From: Agapanthus africanus
Taxonomy: Eukaryota > Streptophyta > Magnoliopsida > Asparagales > Amaryllidaceae
Length of the DNA stretch: 64,000 bases
Direction of reading: 5' to 3'
Assembly (NCBI GenBank): GCA_030015575.1
Contig: JASDDO010000016.1
Span: forward strand, 111,929,241-111,993,240
The notes beneath the pieces are model-generated. The model had not been told where the DNA came from. It was given only the letters and a program-made list of their open reading frames with translations, and searched no databases. A program made the position numbers and the translations under genes. This document shows positions 45,266 through 57,130 of this stretch, piece by piece; position 1 is the first letter of the stretch; every line of letters starts with the position of its first letter.

Positions 45266-47199
45266 TGTTAATGTATATGCCCAAGAGGCCATTACTGTAT
45301 CAAACTAGTTTTTATATTACTTGATGGAAGCTTGGGATATTCACAGTTGTATAGACAATCTTGCTAGAAATGGTAGTATGCTACTTGGTTTGTTTCTACT
45401 TTAATGTGTGCATGTGTTTCTTTTAGCATATCGCTTATACACATTAGTGGAGCCCTTAGGATCTTTGCTTGATTACCAGCGTTGTGATGGTAGTCACACA
45501 AGTGGGGGCGGGGTAATCTACAAGCACATCATTATATAGGTCCCTGGTCGTAGGATTATCGAGACGGGGCATCGATACTACGGAGTAGACTAGCGTATGC
45601 GCTTCTCATCCCTGCAGGGGAGATGGTTTGTCCCACAGCCGTCAGTACGTCGTACTTGAGATAGTATGCGGGTGCTCGTTAGGTTATGAGTACACTGGAC
45701 AGGACTCATCGGGAACTGTTGGTTGGTACTATACCTATCGTCAGTTATCAGTTCCCAGGTGACATGAGTACAGCTTAGTCCGCTGACTTGACACTGTCAC
45801 TTTGCCTCGAGTGTGTTCCCACTGTTCTTAGATTGCTACCCTACCACGGTTCAAATGAGTCGTACAAACAGGTAGCAGTTGGGTGCAGTCCCGAAGCACT
45901 TGGAGGCAGTGACGATTAGACAGGATTCGTCTCTCCCTGTATTGAGGGTTGATATCGCGCTGTGTCTAGGAGAGCCATTACACAAAGTCCCTGGCCAGGG
46001 CAAGCGAGATATACTGGCAGGTTATCCAGTGTTGTCTCAGGGTGTTCTGGGCTACACTCAGACACGACTTGTACCGCTATTAGAGGGCTGACATTCACCA
46101 CCCCTAGGCCCGCCATGCGATATTCTCAGACGAACAGACCGGACTGTACGGAGATTGTCACATTCAGGCTCAGTAGGAGTTCGGATGGGTTCACCTCATC
46201 AGTCTTCTTGTCGGCATCTACCTTGGGACCGTTACGTACAGCTAGTACCGCTTGCGGCCTGTGGTTAAACCCACTGCCAGCGTAGTGTCGAGTCTTGAGA
46301 GTCCCACACAGAGAGCTATTCTCCTTTGGGCAAAACAGAGTAGAGGTCGCATGGTTTTGCGACAGGGTTCGTTCGCATCCGCGCACTTGTGCACGTTTGG
46401 TGTCCGGGCAGTTATTACTAGCGGGCTTTGGTTTAAGCCAGATCCTAGTATATGTTTTGGGATTGGTTTTATCTCATTGTATTCGTGTTCCTCGGAGTAC
46501 GGATGCGGGTGTGTATGCACAGTTGACTGAGGCAGAGGCAGGGGATTCTCATTGGGGTTGTTGACTGTTGACTTTTTGTAAACCCTAATGAGAATAAAAA
46601 ATATGATTAACAATAATATTAATTAAGTATTTTTGTGCTATGGTTGAGTTGAAAGTTTGACTTTTGTTGACTTGTTGACTTTGTTGACCGGTTGACTATT
46701 TTGTACTTGTTGACCATCATCATTTCCTGGCTATGACTTTTGTTTACTTGTTGTTCTTTACAAAATGCATTAAATGCATGAAATGATAATGGCCATTGAT
46801 ATGAACCATCACATATACTTAATTATTATTATTATCATGATTATTTTCTCTTTTGTGAGCATGGTTGTAAAAAGTCAAGCTCATTCTATCATTCTCATTC
46901 TCTCTCATCCAAGCTCTCCCTCTTCCTCTCTCTCAAGGCTCTCATGTCTCATGAGTTGAGAAACATGAGCCATTGAGATAAAACCCTCAAAACCCTTCTC
47001 TACTCACTCTAGATTACAAGGTCTAGCAAGCCAAGCACTTTAGTTTCCTCCCGGTTGAGGTAGGAGCTCAAGGTAGAAGCTTTCGGGTGGATCCTTCTTC
47101 GACAACAAGAGGACTACGAGGTGGAGCAGATCCAACCACTCCAAGGAGCAAGAAGAGAAGGAGTTCAAGACCTTGGTATAACCCCCCTAACATAGTAGT
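45266..47199 (+). mobile_element. G 3' LTR, truncated at its right end
   Basis: It matches 37171-39086 and then stops at CCCCCCTAACATAGTAGT, where gypsy C sequence follows. About 140 bp present in the 5' LTR (to GGACTTACA) are missing. Confidence 0.9.
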
Positions 47200-48609
47200 C
47201 TCACACTCTGGTGCTGATCGAAGAAATCGTCAATGCGAGGTAAAGGATACCTATTCGCACCGTAAGCCGGTTCAATTGACGATCCATCAATACACAACCT
47301 CAATCTGTCATCTTTCTCCTTAACGAACAGAAATAGGAGCTCCTTAATGCGAAACACTCAGACGCACAAGCCCGCCAACAAACAACTCTGCAGCCGATCC
47401 TTAAGCTCCTTAAGCTTTGCCGGCTCATCTGGAACAATGTCGGAAAACTCTCGCCCGAAAGGAAAACCGGTCCAACAAACCCACTGTGGCTACGGTATCA
47501 TGAATGAACGCCAAGAATTATCAACATCTTCTCCTCAAAATCCGACTAGCGAAAAAGGCTGAATTCAAGCTGTGAGAGGCGGCACCACTGTCCTCCCGCA
47601 CAACAAGAACTGACTTGCCGGGAAAACAAAACCTGACTGTTTTCTCACGGCAGCCCATAGACGTCTAGCACGTAGATAACCAGTCCATGCCCAGGAGAAC
47701 ATCAAATCCAACATCTCTAGAAGGATCAAAACAACGGACGAATCTCTATCTCCTATCCGATTGGCACATGACCGAATTACGTGTCACGCAACAAAAGAAT
47801 CGCTGACAGAACTTAACACAACAAACGGCTGATCTACCTAACACGACTCTCGTCCCAACCATGGCACAAGTGTTAAAAACAAACAAATACATCCAAAGAA
47901 CATACGAATTAAGAATACCTGAAAACTCTGCATTGGATGCCCGCGCGTCCCGATGAGTAGAAGCAAACTCTCTTGTCTGTCCCCTACCCGCAACTGGCTG
48001 AACTCCTCTTCTACTAACCTGTCCCCTTTGAGCGAACCTTCCGCGTCCATGACCTCTCTGCACATAAGCCTGGCGTGGTGCTTAGGGACAATGTCTGATG
48101 AAGTGTTGAAGGCTCCCGCATCGAAAACATCCACGCGATGACTGTTGGCCTTCCTGGGGATAGGAGCTGAATGACTGTCCTCGTCCTAAGCCTCTGCTAC
48201 TCCCGCGACAGTCACGAAATCTGTCTCGACGACTAAGCCTCTGTCTCTGGGCTGGTACACCGGTACGAGTCCTCCTCGGTTCCGGAACTCCTAAAGTCTC
48301 TGGAATACGTGTCTCGTCAACTAGGGCTGCATCCACTGGTGCTATGTAGGTGACGGAATGCTGCATGCTGATCGCAAGGAACAACTGAGTAACAGGGGTG
48401 ACAACCTCCTGTCGCTATGCTCGAATGGCCTCAACCAAAGAACTCATCGCCTGGCGCATGTCCTGCATCTCTGCCACAAGCCTAGCGATACTATCTGTCG
48501 AAGGAGGATCCGTTTGCACCGGTGCATCGAGCGTGCCATCCTAGTCAATCCTCGACTCACCCGAACCAACTCTGACCTCGGCCCTCGCTGCATCACTCTG
48601 AGTCCCCAT
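47200..48609 (-). pseudogene. C gag, protease and RT N-terminus remnant
   Basis: Minus-strand order: gag start MGTQSDAARAEV (ATG at 48607-48609, 250 nt after the LTR), with VQTDPPSTDSIARLVAEMQDMRQAMSSLVEAI; then a jump to RTRTGVPAQRQRLSRRDRF and the zinc knuckle CFRCGSLQHFIRHC (~48129-48088, spacing C-x2-C-x4-H-x4-C). The protease region has HRDARASNAEFSGIL and, in broken frames, FDVLLGMDWLST (~47690). RT begins ELLFLFVKEKDDRLRLCID and NRYPLPRIDDFFDQHQS (~47340-47210), and stops at the G junction. The central capsid part of gag (~300 residues expected) is absent. Many stops and shifts. Confidence 0.83.
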
Positions 48610-48843
48610 AGTCATCGGCAGTAAGGCTATAAATGGAAATAAGATTCGATAAGAACACGGAAATCGAATCATAAGGATATGAATCATTAAGGAAGGAATT
48701 TCAAGCAATTTGTACTTAGGTCACTTTGGCGGAGTACCGCATCGTGAGTATGCTGCAGACATACACACACTACGTTACTCTGCTTAAGCTACCTACTCCA
48801 TCATACCAAGGTCATCCTACGCTCCGAAAGGTAAAAACCTAGC

Positions 48844-48856
48844 GCTCTGGTACCAA
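48844..48856 (-). other. C primer-binding site (tRNA-iMet, one mismatch)
   Basis: On the minus strand TTGGTACCAGAGC lies three bases after the LTR end; the standard is TGGTATCAGAGC. The flanking AAAGTTGG and GCGCTAGGTTT match B at 10024-10051. Confidence 0.88.
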
Positions 48857-50543
48857 CTTTGTCAAGACTCGAAATTGGCACGTGACGTCCCTAATACTAC
48901 GCAACGTCTACAGGCGTAACGCAGTAAAAAAAACCAAAACCCAGAAATCTAAACCATTAAAAGACAAGAAAATATAAGAAACATTGTTTAAAAGTCCTTG
49001 AAATCACAACCCAAATTCTTTAAAAGTCCAACTTTTCTTTCTTTAAAATTTTGGCAGCACTTCCTTTATAAAAACAAGCCCCAAGGATGGGTACAACATA
49101 AATATGAATAAAGCATCCCCAAACGGGAGCAAATACACGCCTAAAGGCGGAAAACAACCACCACAACAAATATACGACGACGTAGCGAAGAAATAAAAGA
49201 CGATAGAAAGGAAACTGTATAAAAGAAAACAAGTCACAAAATAATATACAATATCGTCCTCACCAAGTCTCTAAGTCAACAAGAAAATAGTAGATGGAGA
49301 GTACAAGGATACAGCGAATATACAATACAACAATACGGATAACCACAAAACCTACCTAAGCAAAACTGCATACTATGAGCTGAAGCGGTATCCGCAGCAA
49401 AATATGATCAGATAGATGAATAGCCTGCCTCGACTACTCTGGGAAAACACCCTGCAAAACAACTGTGGCACAACGGGGGTGAGTTGCCAACTCGTGAATA
49501 GTAATTAACATATGCAGGTAATCGCAAGTATGCACGTACAGCGTGAATCTAACATATGCAATTAATAGCAATAAAAGGTCATATGAATGCAATAATCATG
49601 AAAAGTACATTAGCAGGTACAACTAATACATGACGCAATAATAATATGACAATCAGTATGCATTAATCATGCAATAATGATATGAAAATGTATATATGCA
49701 ACAATCATGAAAGGTACACTACAGGTACAACTACACATGAAGCAATGTATATAAATAAAGATATGTAAATGCAACAGTCATGAAAGGTACACTAACAGGT
49801 ACTACTAATACATGAAGCAGTGCATAAACAATAAATGTGGAGTATGGAATGAAATATGTCATTTCCACGGAATCCTGACATCGTGGTAGGATCACAATCC
49901 ATCAAGACAATCCAAATCTCAATTCCTCAAATCAGCCCCCAAATTGGCTCTCATATCATATAAGTCTCACAAATACTTAATGTACAATATCGAATAAATC
50001 TCATATATCCTGAATTTACAAAATCAAGTAAATATCATATGTCCTAAATCCAATATCAAGTGAATCTCTTAGAACCTAGGTATATTTGCATGAATAAATA
50101 TGATGAAGTATATGGATTGATATATATACATATATATTAGCATCCCATTCCATTAATATATACATATGTGCATATATAACAGCATCCCATTTCACTGTTA
50201 TATATATCTAGGAGTAAAAATATCATGAAACCAATATGTCAAGCATCGATACAGAAATACAGATCTATCAGGTGCTGTCACTAAGACTGGCACCCTGATA
50301 GGTACGTATCATACGCTATACCGAAAGCTAGAGTGCCTAGATCTGACCCTCGCCTTTCGACATATCCAAACGTATATGACTCCCGTCGGTATCCCCATGA
50401 TGACCGTCGAGTCATAGGTAATGTCACCGGATGGTATGGTTCCCCTGACAGGCTCAATTGGCAAGGTCCATCAATCGTCTTGTCTCGGGGTACCTCCGGG
50501 CCCTACCATGTACCCTCATACGGCTTCAACGCCTCATCACAGG

Positions 50544-50545
<2 letters not shown>

Positions 50546-50606
<61 letters not shown>
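50546..50606. repeat. (TA)30 microsatellite in C 5' LTR
   Basis: A 61-nt TA tract; the equivalent site in the 3' LTR (4833-4846) has 14 nt. It encodes the spurious YIYIYI runs seen in translated frames. Confidence 0.95.
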
Positions 50607-50610
<4 letters not shown>

Positions 50611-51854
50611 ACCGATAAATCTCATGGTGGATGCAGAAATATCATATCAAGGGAAACTGGGTTTTTCAAATAATGCATAATTTCATGAACTCCCACAGTC
50701 CCCAAATCCAGAAAACATCATGAAAAATCCATTGCTCAATACGAAAAATCCATGAATATAATATATGCAACATAAAACTGAAATGTAAGCATATAAAGGA
50801 AAAGTCGTTAATTAACTGCAACAAGTTAATATAAAATATCATGCGGTTCCTATTTTCTCCAATTCTAAATAACATCAAGTAAAGGTAAATATGTAGCTAT
50901 AACTGATATATGTGTAAACATAAAGGTATAGCAAGGTATATGTATCTACCTATAAGTAATGTTGTAATATACCCTCTTGGTATAAGTGAAGTATGTGTGC
51001 AAGGTATATATGTAGCTATGTCATTAAGTGTTTATGTACCTATTGCTAATGGTACAATATTATATAGTATACAGATAACTAGCATGTAAGTACGTCAAGG
51101 CATATGTGTAAGCATGTAGATATACAGGTATGCTATATGTCATATGCATAAGGAAATATGAATCAATGTCTCAATGTCCCTAACCAAACAATATCATTTC
51201 TATATGTTGGTTGTGCGTGACATGGCAATTATCGACGGTGTGTGTGGCATACAATCAGTGCTCGTGCAACATGAGTCGTCAACAATCTGTGCAGTGTCCT
51301 AAGGATACTAGTCCAAGCACAACAATAACTAAGCAGTAGGGTGAATGCGCAATTCTAAATATGAAATAGAATATACGACAAGTCAAGTCATTTCTAGCCC
51401 AGACGCATAACGTCATGCGGGCGATTCCCCTGTAGATGTTAAATCTACTCACCAATGCTCCTAGCTAAGTGAAGCCTACCACCTATTTTCCATTTGTAGC
51501 AGTCTCCGTAGTCTCCGCCCGCGAACCTGTAACATAAATAAACATAACAGAAATATATTGGCAATAGACCCAAAACCACGTACAATCTACACGGACCAAC
51601 ACGACACGCATACGTACTCTAAAGGGTTCGTGTTGTAGCTAACGCGTATAGCGACACTACGAAACCAACTCAGAGCAACAGCAACACAGAACACGCATCG
51701 TATCGGATAACGTATCGCGTGAAACGAATCACTAGAAATATGCAAAGTGGTCCCAGATTTTTCTGTGCTAAAATTTGTAAAAATTGGAAGTACCATGAGA
51801 TCACAAATAACCCCAGAGACCCCTATCCAAAATCTCACCACCCCAGTCCCTACT

Positions 51855-51875
51855 CTGGCCGCAAATTGCGGCCAG
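51855..51875. repeat. GC-rich palindrome, type II (C 5' LTR)
   Basis: CTGGCCGCAA-A-TTGCGGCCAG, with the downstream GCGGCCG as in LTR B. The copy in the other LTR (34087-34107) is mutated. Confidence 0.85.
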
Positions 51876-52712
51876 AACCATTAAATCTGCGGCCGTTTCA
51901 TGATGGAAATGGTTCATATTTTGAGGGTACGTTCTAAATCTTTACACTAGGTTACTGTCATGTCAACTTTTGCAACAATTACCTGGTTTAACAGCAGATC
52001 ATCCGAGACCCCAAATCAACTCTAAAAATACGATATTTACCCGAAACGATACAATACGCGATAAAAACTAAAACTAACAAGCTAAGCTACACAATAAATA
52101 CTTAAAAAACAGAAAGGAATCATTACTTACACAAAAGAACTCAAAGATCCAAGCTTGGCACACTCCAAGGCATCCATGAGGCAAATCCAAGAAAAAGGTA
52201 TGATTTTGATGAGATTTGTGAAGTTTTGTGATGGATTTGTGTGATGAAGCTCAAGTGTTCAGTTTGATGAGGGAGAGATGAGGAATAATTGAAAAGAGAT
52301 AAGAAATGAGAGAGTGTGTGAGGAAATGAGAGATGGATGTGGGTGTAGGGTGAGGTGAGAGGTGAATGTATCACATCATTAAATGCTAACCATGCTCTCA
52401 CATTAATGCACCCACACCTCATCACAAAACAAAACCAAGCAAAATATTTCTCTTCTCAATCAACAAAAGATCAAAGAATTAAAGCAAAGGGTGGATTAAA
52501 CAAGGATTAGGTTAAGTGTCATGGTTGCTAAGAACAAAATTAGCACAAACAAATCCTCACATTTACGTGCACACGTGCGTGCATGCTTATAACAAATAAT
52601 AATAAATTATTAATTAAATGTTATTAAATGTGATAAATCCAAATTGGTAAACTTTTACAGTAAACCCGCATTAACGTCTAAACGAACACTAACCGAAATC
52701 TAAGGCATTACA

Positions 52713-52717
52713 CCTAG
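52713..52717. repeat. Target-site duplication of C, right copy (CCTAG)
   Basis: It matches 3152-3156. After it the D LTR sequence continues (ATGGTACCATACC). Confidence 0.9.
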
Positions 52718-53413
52718 ATGGTACCATACCTATCGTCAGATAGCAGTTCTCTGGTGACACTTGTATAGGTTAGTCAGTAGACCCAAGATCATCATAGAGT
52801 CTTGTGTGGTTCCCACCATGCTTTGATTTCCTCCCTACCAGGGCTTAAAGGAGTCGTGCAAACAGGTGGATTTTAGGTACAGCCCCAAGTCACATGGAGG
52901 CAATGAGCGATAGGAAGGGTTTCGTCTCTTCCGATATAGGGAGTTTATGTTGCCCAATGCTCGATTGGCTATATCAGCATGTCCCTGGCCAGGGCTGATA
53001 TGATTTACTGGTAAGTGTTATCAGTAGTTTCTCGAACAGTTATAGGCCATACATCGGCATGACTTATCAAGTTACTGGGGTCTGACGATTCCACCCCTAG
53101 ACTTGAAATGCGACATACCAAACGAAGAGACCGGACTTTACGGTAAGTATTGTTTATTGACTTTGCGGGAGTTTGGACAAGCTTGCTTGTTGATCTTCTA
53201 TTCGCTCAATACCTGGGTAGCCGTTACGTCCAGCTAGAACCGCTGACGACTTGTTGGTGACTGATGTGATCATTACCTACTGCTGGCGTATTGACAAGTC
53301 TTTAGAATCCTATACAGAGGTTTCCTAGCTCAAGCGAAATGAAGTAGGGCACATATGGTGATATGTGCGGGAGCTTGATTAAATACGAGTATGTTATAGG
53401 TCACAGACACACG
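52713..53413 (+). mobile_element. Element D: copia LTR, right part
   Basis: It continues the D LTR after C and aligns with about 12216-12900 of LTR E. It is cut at 53413 by the left end of H, with ACACG as the adjacent 5 bp. Confidence 0.85.
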
Positions 53414-55484
53414 TGTTAGGTTTCCCTAGCACCTACCGTATATATGGAAGCATCACACATGATACTTTTAAAAATAAAGAGGTGCTAAGCAAACAAAGTA
53501 AGGATCTTTAACTAGAATACTAGGGTAACAACTAAAGTATCACATACAAAAACCATATTATCACTAAGTGAAAGGAATACAACCTTTTGTAGTCCTCTTT
53601 GTAGTGACTCCTAGGATCGTTGAGAGTTGAAAATGCTTGCAAGTAAGCTCCTTTGTCCACGATGATCCACCCGAAGTTCACTTTCTCTAAGCTCATAGCT
53701 CCACTTGATCAAAGAAGAAGATGAAGCTAAACACTCTAAACTAATATGCTAGATTAGAGTAGAATGAAGAGGTGGTTTGTTTTCTCTAATCAAAACCCTT
53801 TCTTTTTTATACCCTCACTCTATATAAAACTCAAGAGAGCTTGGAGAAATGAGGAAGAAGATGAAGGCAACTCAAGTGCTCAAGATAATATCAAAGATAA
53901 TAAATAATGAGAATAAAAAATAACATATATATTTTCTTGTTCTCATCTCAAACCATGGTTACTCAATTTAGATATTGTTGCACATGAGTTAAAAGGAAAA
54001 AGGAAAACTAATCCACGGTTAAAAGGTGGGTGAAGTGTGGTCAACTTCAAGAAGAGTGTAGAAAGATAACCATGGATTAATATTTCCTTTTTCTTTTTCT
54101 TTTAAGTTAAATGCAAATGAATATATATATAAATATAAGTTCCAGAGTCTTATATTGCCATCAAAGGTGTATCATCAACCATGATACTTTGTATGCATGT
54201 ATGTGTCCATGCACATCAACATGTGCATACATGCATGCATACACCTCATAAAAAGAGATGGGTTTAATAATGAAATTAAACTAAAAGTCAATTTTTAAAT
54301 CAACACTTGATTTAATAAATCGGTCATATCAAATACGACCCGACCAATAGAAAAACGCCCGACTAAAATACGGTATCACATGCTCGTGTTTAATCGGGTC
54401 CCAGTGCATATCACATATGCGCACCACATCGTTTCGCCTGGGCTAGGAAACTTTTGTATGGGACTCTAAGGCTAGCCAATACGCTGGCAATGGGTGATGA
54501 TCACATCAAACACCCACAAGCCGCAAGCGGTCAGCTAAACGTAGCGGCTACCCGGGTATTGAGCGATCAGAAGAAAACCAGCAAAGTTGTCAAAACTCCC
54601 ATCGAGCCATCTGGCAACACTTCCCGTACAGTCTGGTCTCCTCGTCATATATGTTGCATATCGAGTTTAGGGATGGTATCGTCGACCCCAATAACACAAT
54701 AAGTCATGCTGGTGTATGGCTCATAACAGATTGAGAAACTACTGATAACACTTATCGGTAAATCTCAGCAGCCCTGGCCAGGGACTTCCTGTTATAGCCA
54801 ATCGAGCATTGCACAACATCAACTCCTAATACCGGGAGAGACGAAACCCATCCTATCGCTCATCGCCTCCATGTGCCTCGGGACTGTACCCAAAGACCAC
54901 CTGTTTGCATGACTTAGTAGAGCCGTGGTAGGGTGGAAATCAAAGTATAGTGGGAGGACACACAAGACTCTATGAAGATCTTGGGTCTACAGACTAACCT
55001 ATACCAGTGTCACCTGAGAACTGCTATCCGATGATTGATATAATACCACATAGGAGTTCTCGGCGAGTCCGTTCAGTGTACCCAGTCTCTACTGAGCACC
55101 CGCATACAATCTTTGGTGTCAGCACACCAGATGGATATGGGATCATCCATCGCCCATCACATGGGATAAGAATGGTATACGCTAGTCTACTCAATATCGA
55201 TGCCCCGTCTCGATACACCCACGACTAGGAACAGTTCAAGGATATGCTTATAAACTACACGTATCCCACTAGTATGATCTGCATCTTAGTCGCAGTAGTC
55301 AAGCAAATATCCTCAGGGTTTTATCAACATGTGCAAATTAATAAAAGCATGATCAAGTCAACATATGGGATAAAGTAAACCAGATAGCATACTATCATGT
55401 CGAGCAAGAAAGTAATCCATATATATACATGTCCAAGCATCCACTATACATATAATGGACTCTAGGGCATACATATATCCAACA
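53414..55484 (-). mobile_element. H 3' LTR (2.07 kb)
   Basis: On the minus strand it starts TGTTGGATATATGTATGCCC and ends GGAAACCTAACA. It matches 61899-63434 over the shared part with a few percent mismatch. A TATA-like GGTATAAAAAAG (minus, ~53804-53814) is a possible promoter, also present in the 5' LTR near 62290. Confidence 0.92.
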
Positions 55485-55495
55485 ATCTCCCACTT
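55485..55495 (-). other. H polypurine tract
   Basis: AAGTGGGAGAT on the minus strand, next to the LTR start. Confidence 0.92.
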
Positions 55496-55498
55496 GCA

Positions 55499-57130
55499 CT
55501 AAGGCCAATTATTGGAGTATCTCATACCCAACATCTCAAAAAGTCGCTCATGCTGCGATTGTGGAAGAGCCTTGGTGAGTGGATCCGCTGTGTTATTCTT
55601 TATATCTACTCTCCGAATCTCGATCTCTTGGCGATCTACAATCTCCCAGGTCAAATGATATCGCCTTAGGATGTGTCTGGACTTCTGACGGGACCTTGGT
55701 TCTTTGGCTAACGCCATAGCCCCATTATTATCAGAATACAATGGTGTTGGATCAATAATGGTTGGAACTATTCCCAGCTCCGCGATGAACTTCTTCATCC
55801 AGACGGCTTCCTTGGCAGCATCATTTGCATCAATATACTCATCTTCCATCATGGAGTCTGCAACGGTATCCTGTTTGGAACTCTTCCAACTAACCGCCCC
55901 TCCATTGAGGGTAAATACAAACTCTGAGATAGATTTGCTGTCATCCTTATCACTTTGGAAGCTGGAATCAGTAAAGGCCTCCATTTGGAGATCCCTATTA
56001 CCATACACCAAGAACAGTTCTTTAGTCCTTCGCAAGTACTTAAGAATGTTCTTCCCTTCTATCCAATGTTTCTCCCCTGGGTTGGATTGATACCTGCTTA
56101 CAATAGCTAGTGCATAAGCTACATCAGGGCGAGTACATAACATCGCATACATTACAGATCATACGGCTGAAGCGTAGGGTATAATGCTCATGCGAGCTCT
56201 CTCTTCATCAGTCTTCGGACAGAAGTCTTTGGAGAGAGTGATTCCATGGCAAGCGGGTAAGGCACCACGCTTGGAATCTTCCATACTAAATCTTTTTAAG
56301 ATGGTATCAATGTACTTTGATTGTGATAATCCCAATAACTTCTTGGGTCCATCTCTATAGATCCTTATGCCCAAAATGCACAAGGCATCACCTAGGTCCT
56401 TCATGGAGAACCTTTATGATAAGAATAGTTTGACCGATTATAGCATAGGAATATCATTTCCTATCAGGAGAATGTCATCCACATACAATACGAAGAATGT
56501 GACAGTACTCCCTAAAATCTTCTTATAAATGCATGGTTCATCTATATTTTTAATAAAATCAAACTCTTTGATTGTATCATCAAAGCAGATGTTCCAGCTC
56601 CGTGAGGCCTGCTTTAATCCATAAATGGATTTAAGCAACCTACATGCTTTCCCGCTGCTCCCTCTGTCAATGAAGCCTTCTGGATGATCCATAAAAACGC
56701 ATTCTTCTAAATCGCCATTTAGAAATGCAGTTTTAGCGTCCATCTGCCATATTTCATAGTCATAGTGAGCAGCAATAGCAAGTAGGATCCGAATGGATTT
56801 AAGCATTGCTACTGGAAAGAAAGTTTCATCATAGTCCAATCATGGTCTTTGACGAAAACCTTTTGCTACAAGCCTTGCTTTAAAGGTCTCTACATGTCCA
56901 TCTACACCAATCTTTCTCTTAAAGATCCATTTGCACCCAACGGGTTTTATCCCAGGAGGTGCAACGTCCAAAGTCTATACTTTGTTGGTGTACATAGATT
57001 CCATTTCGGATCACAAGGCTTCCAGCCACTTCACAGAGTCACCACTCGTGATGGCTTGCTGAAAACTAGTAGGTTCATCATCATCCATGATGTAATCTTC
57101 TCTATCACCATCAATGAGAACCCCATAGTA
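55499..57130 (-). pseudogene. H reverse transcriptase-RNase H
   Basis: Minus-strand pieces: FQQAITSGDSVKWLEA (~57060), an open stretch 56839-56438 (MDYDETFFPVAMLKSI, MDAKTAFLNGDLEE, GLKQASRSWNICFDD, catalytic LYVDDILLIGNDI), a stop after IPML, MKDLGDALCILGIRI (56404), a TGA between SAV and SVMYAML (~56156), then 217 open codons with RNase H motifs DSMMEDEYIDA and YSDNNGAMALA and the end MRYSNNWP at 55499. Compared with G, the RNase H E-A-E-Y motif is E-D-E-Y and a Cys is Ser. At least three stops and one frameshift. Confidence 0.9.

Larger units (their letters stand above)
37171..47199 (+). mobile_element. Element G: copia retrotransposon inserted in the RT gene of C
   Basis: 5' LTR 37171-39223, primer-binding site 39225, leader to 41306, gag-pol 41307-45251 with several stops and frameshifts, polypurine tract 45255-45265, and 3' LTR 45266-47199. 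The first LTR bases are TT instead of TG in the 5' copy. The 3' LTR lacks its last ~140 bp, and the adjoining gypsy RT lacks ~85 codons, so no target duplication can be seen. The family is the same as the LTR I at 63435. RT is of the Tork/TNT1-like general type; I did not resolve the lineage. Confidence 0.92.
3157..52712 (-). mobile_element. Element C: chromodomain gypsy retrotransposon split by nested insertions
   Basis: The element runs right to left: 5' LTR 48860-52712, primer-binding site 48844-48856, gag to RT 48609-47200, RT to chromodomain 37170-34959, polypurine tract 34958-34947, and 3' LTR 34946-33559 plus 5539-3157. The ends are TG..CA and the CCTAG duplication flanks it. Gag, pol order (PR-RT-RH-INT) and a C-terminal chromodomain-like tail place it among plant chromoviruses; the ~3.85 kb LTR and tRNA-iMet primer resemble the Tekay/Del lineage (family knowledge, not tested). 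It is defective: the capsid part of gag is missing and all frames are broken. Copia G interrupts its RT, and B (with E and F inside) interrupts its 3' LTR. Confidence 0.88.
48860..52712 (-). mobile_element. C 5' LTR (3.85 kb, complete)
   Basis: On the minus strand it starts TGTAATGCCTTAG and ends GAGTCTTGACA. It is the only uninterrupted copy of this LTR in the window. It contains the type II palindrome (51855-51875), the stem-loop remnant (51228-51286) and a long (TA)n tract. ORFs inside it (49020-49237, 50333-50680, 52141-52425) recur in the other LTR only because the DNA is duplicated. Confidence 0.95.

Noticed and set aside
46242..46613. Overlapping ORFs on both strands at 45879-46613 and 37772-38280
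   Set aside because: They lie in the two LTRs of G, overlap each other on opposite strands and have no domain.
50333..50680. ORF with long YIYIYI run (also 7431-7748 and 26325-26573)
   Set aside because: The run is translation of a (TA)n microsatellite in an LTR.
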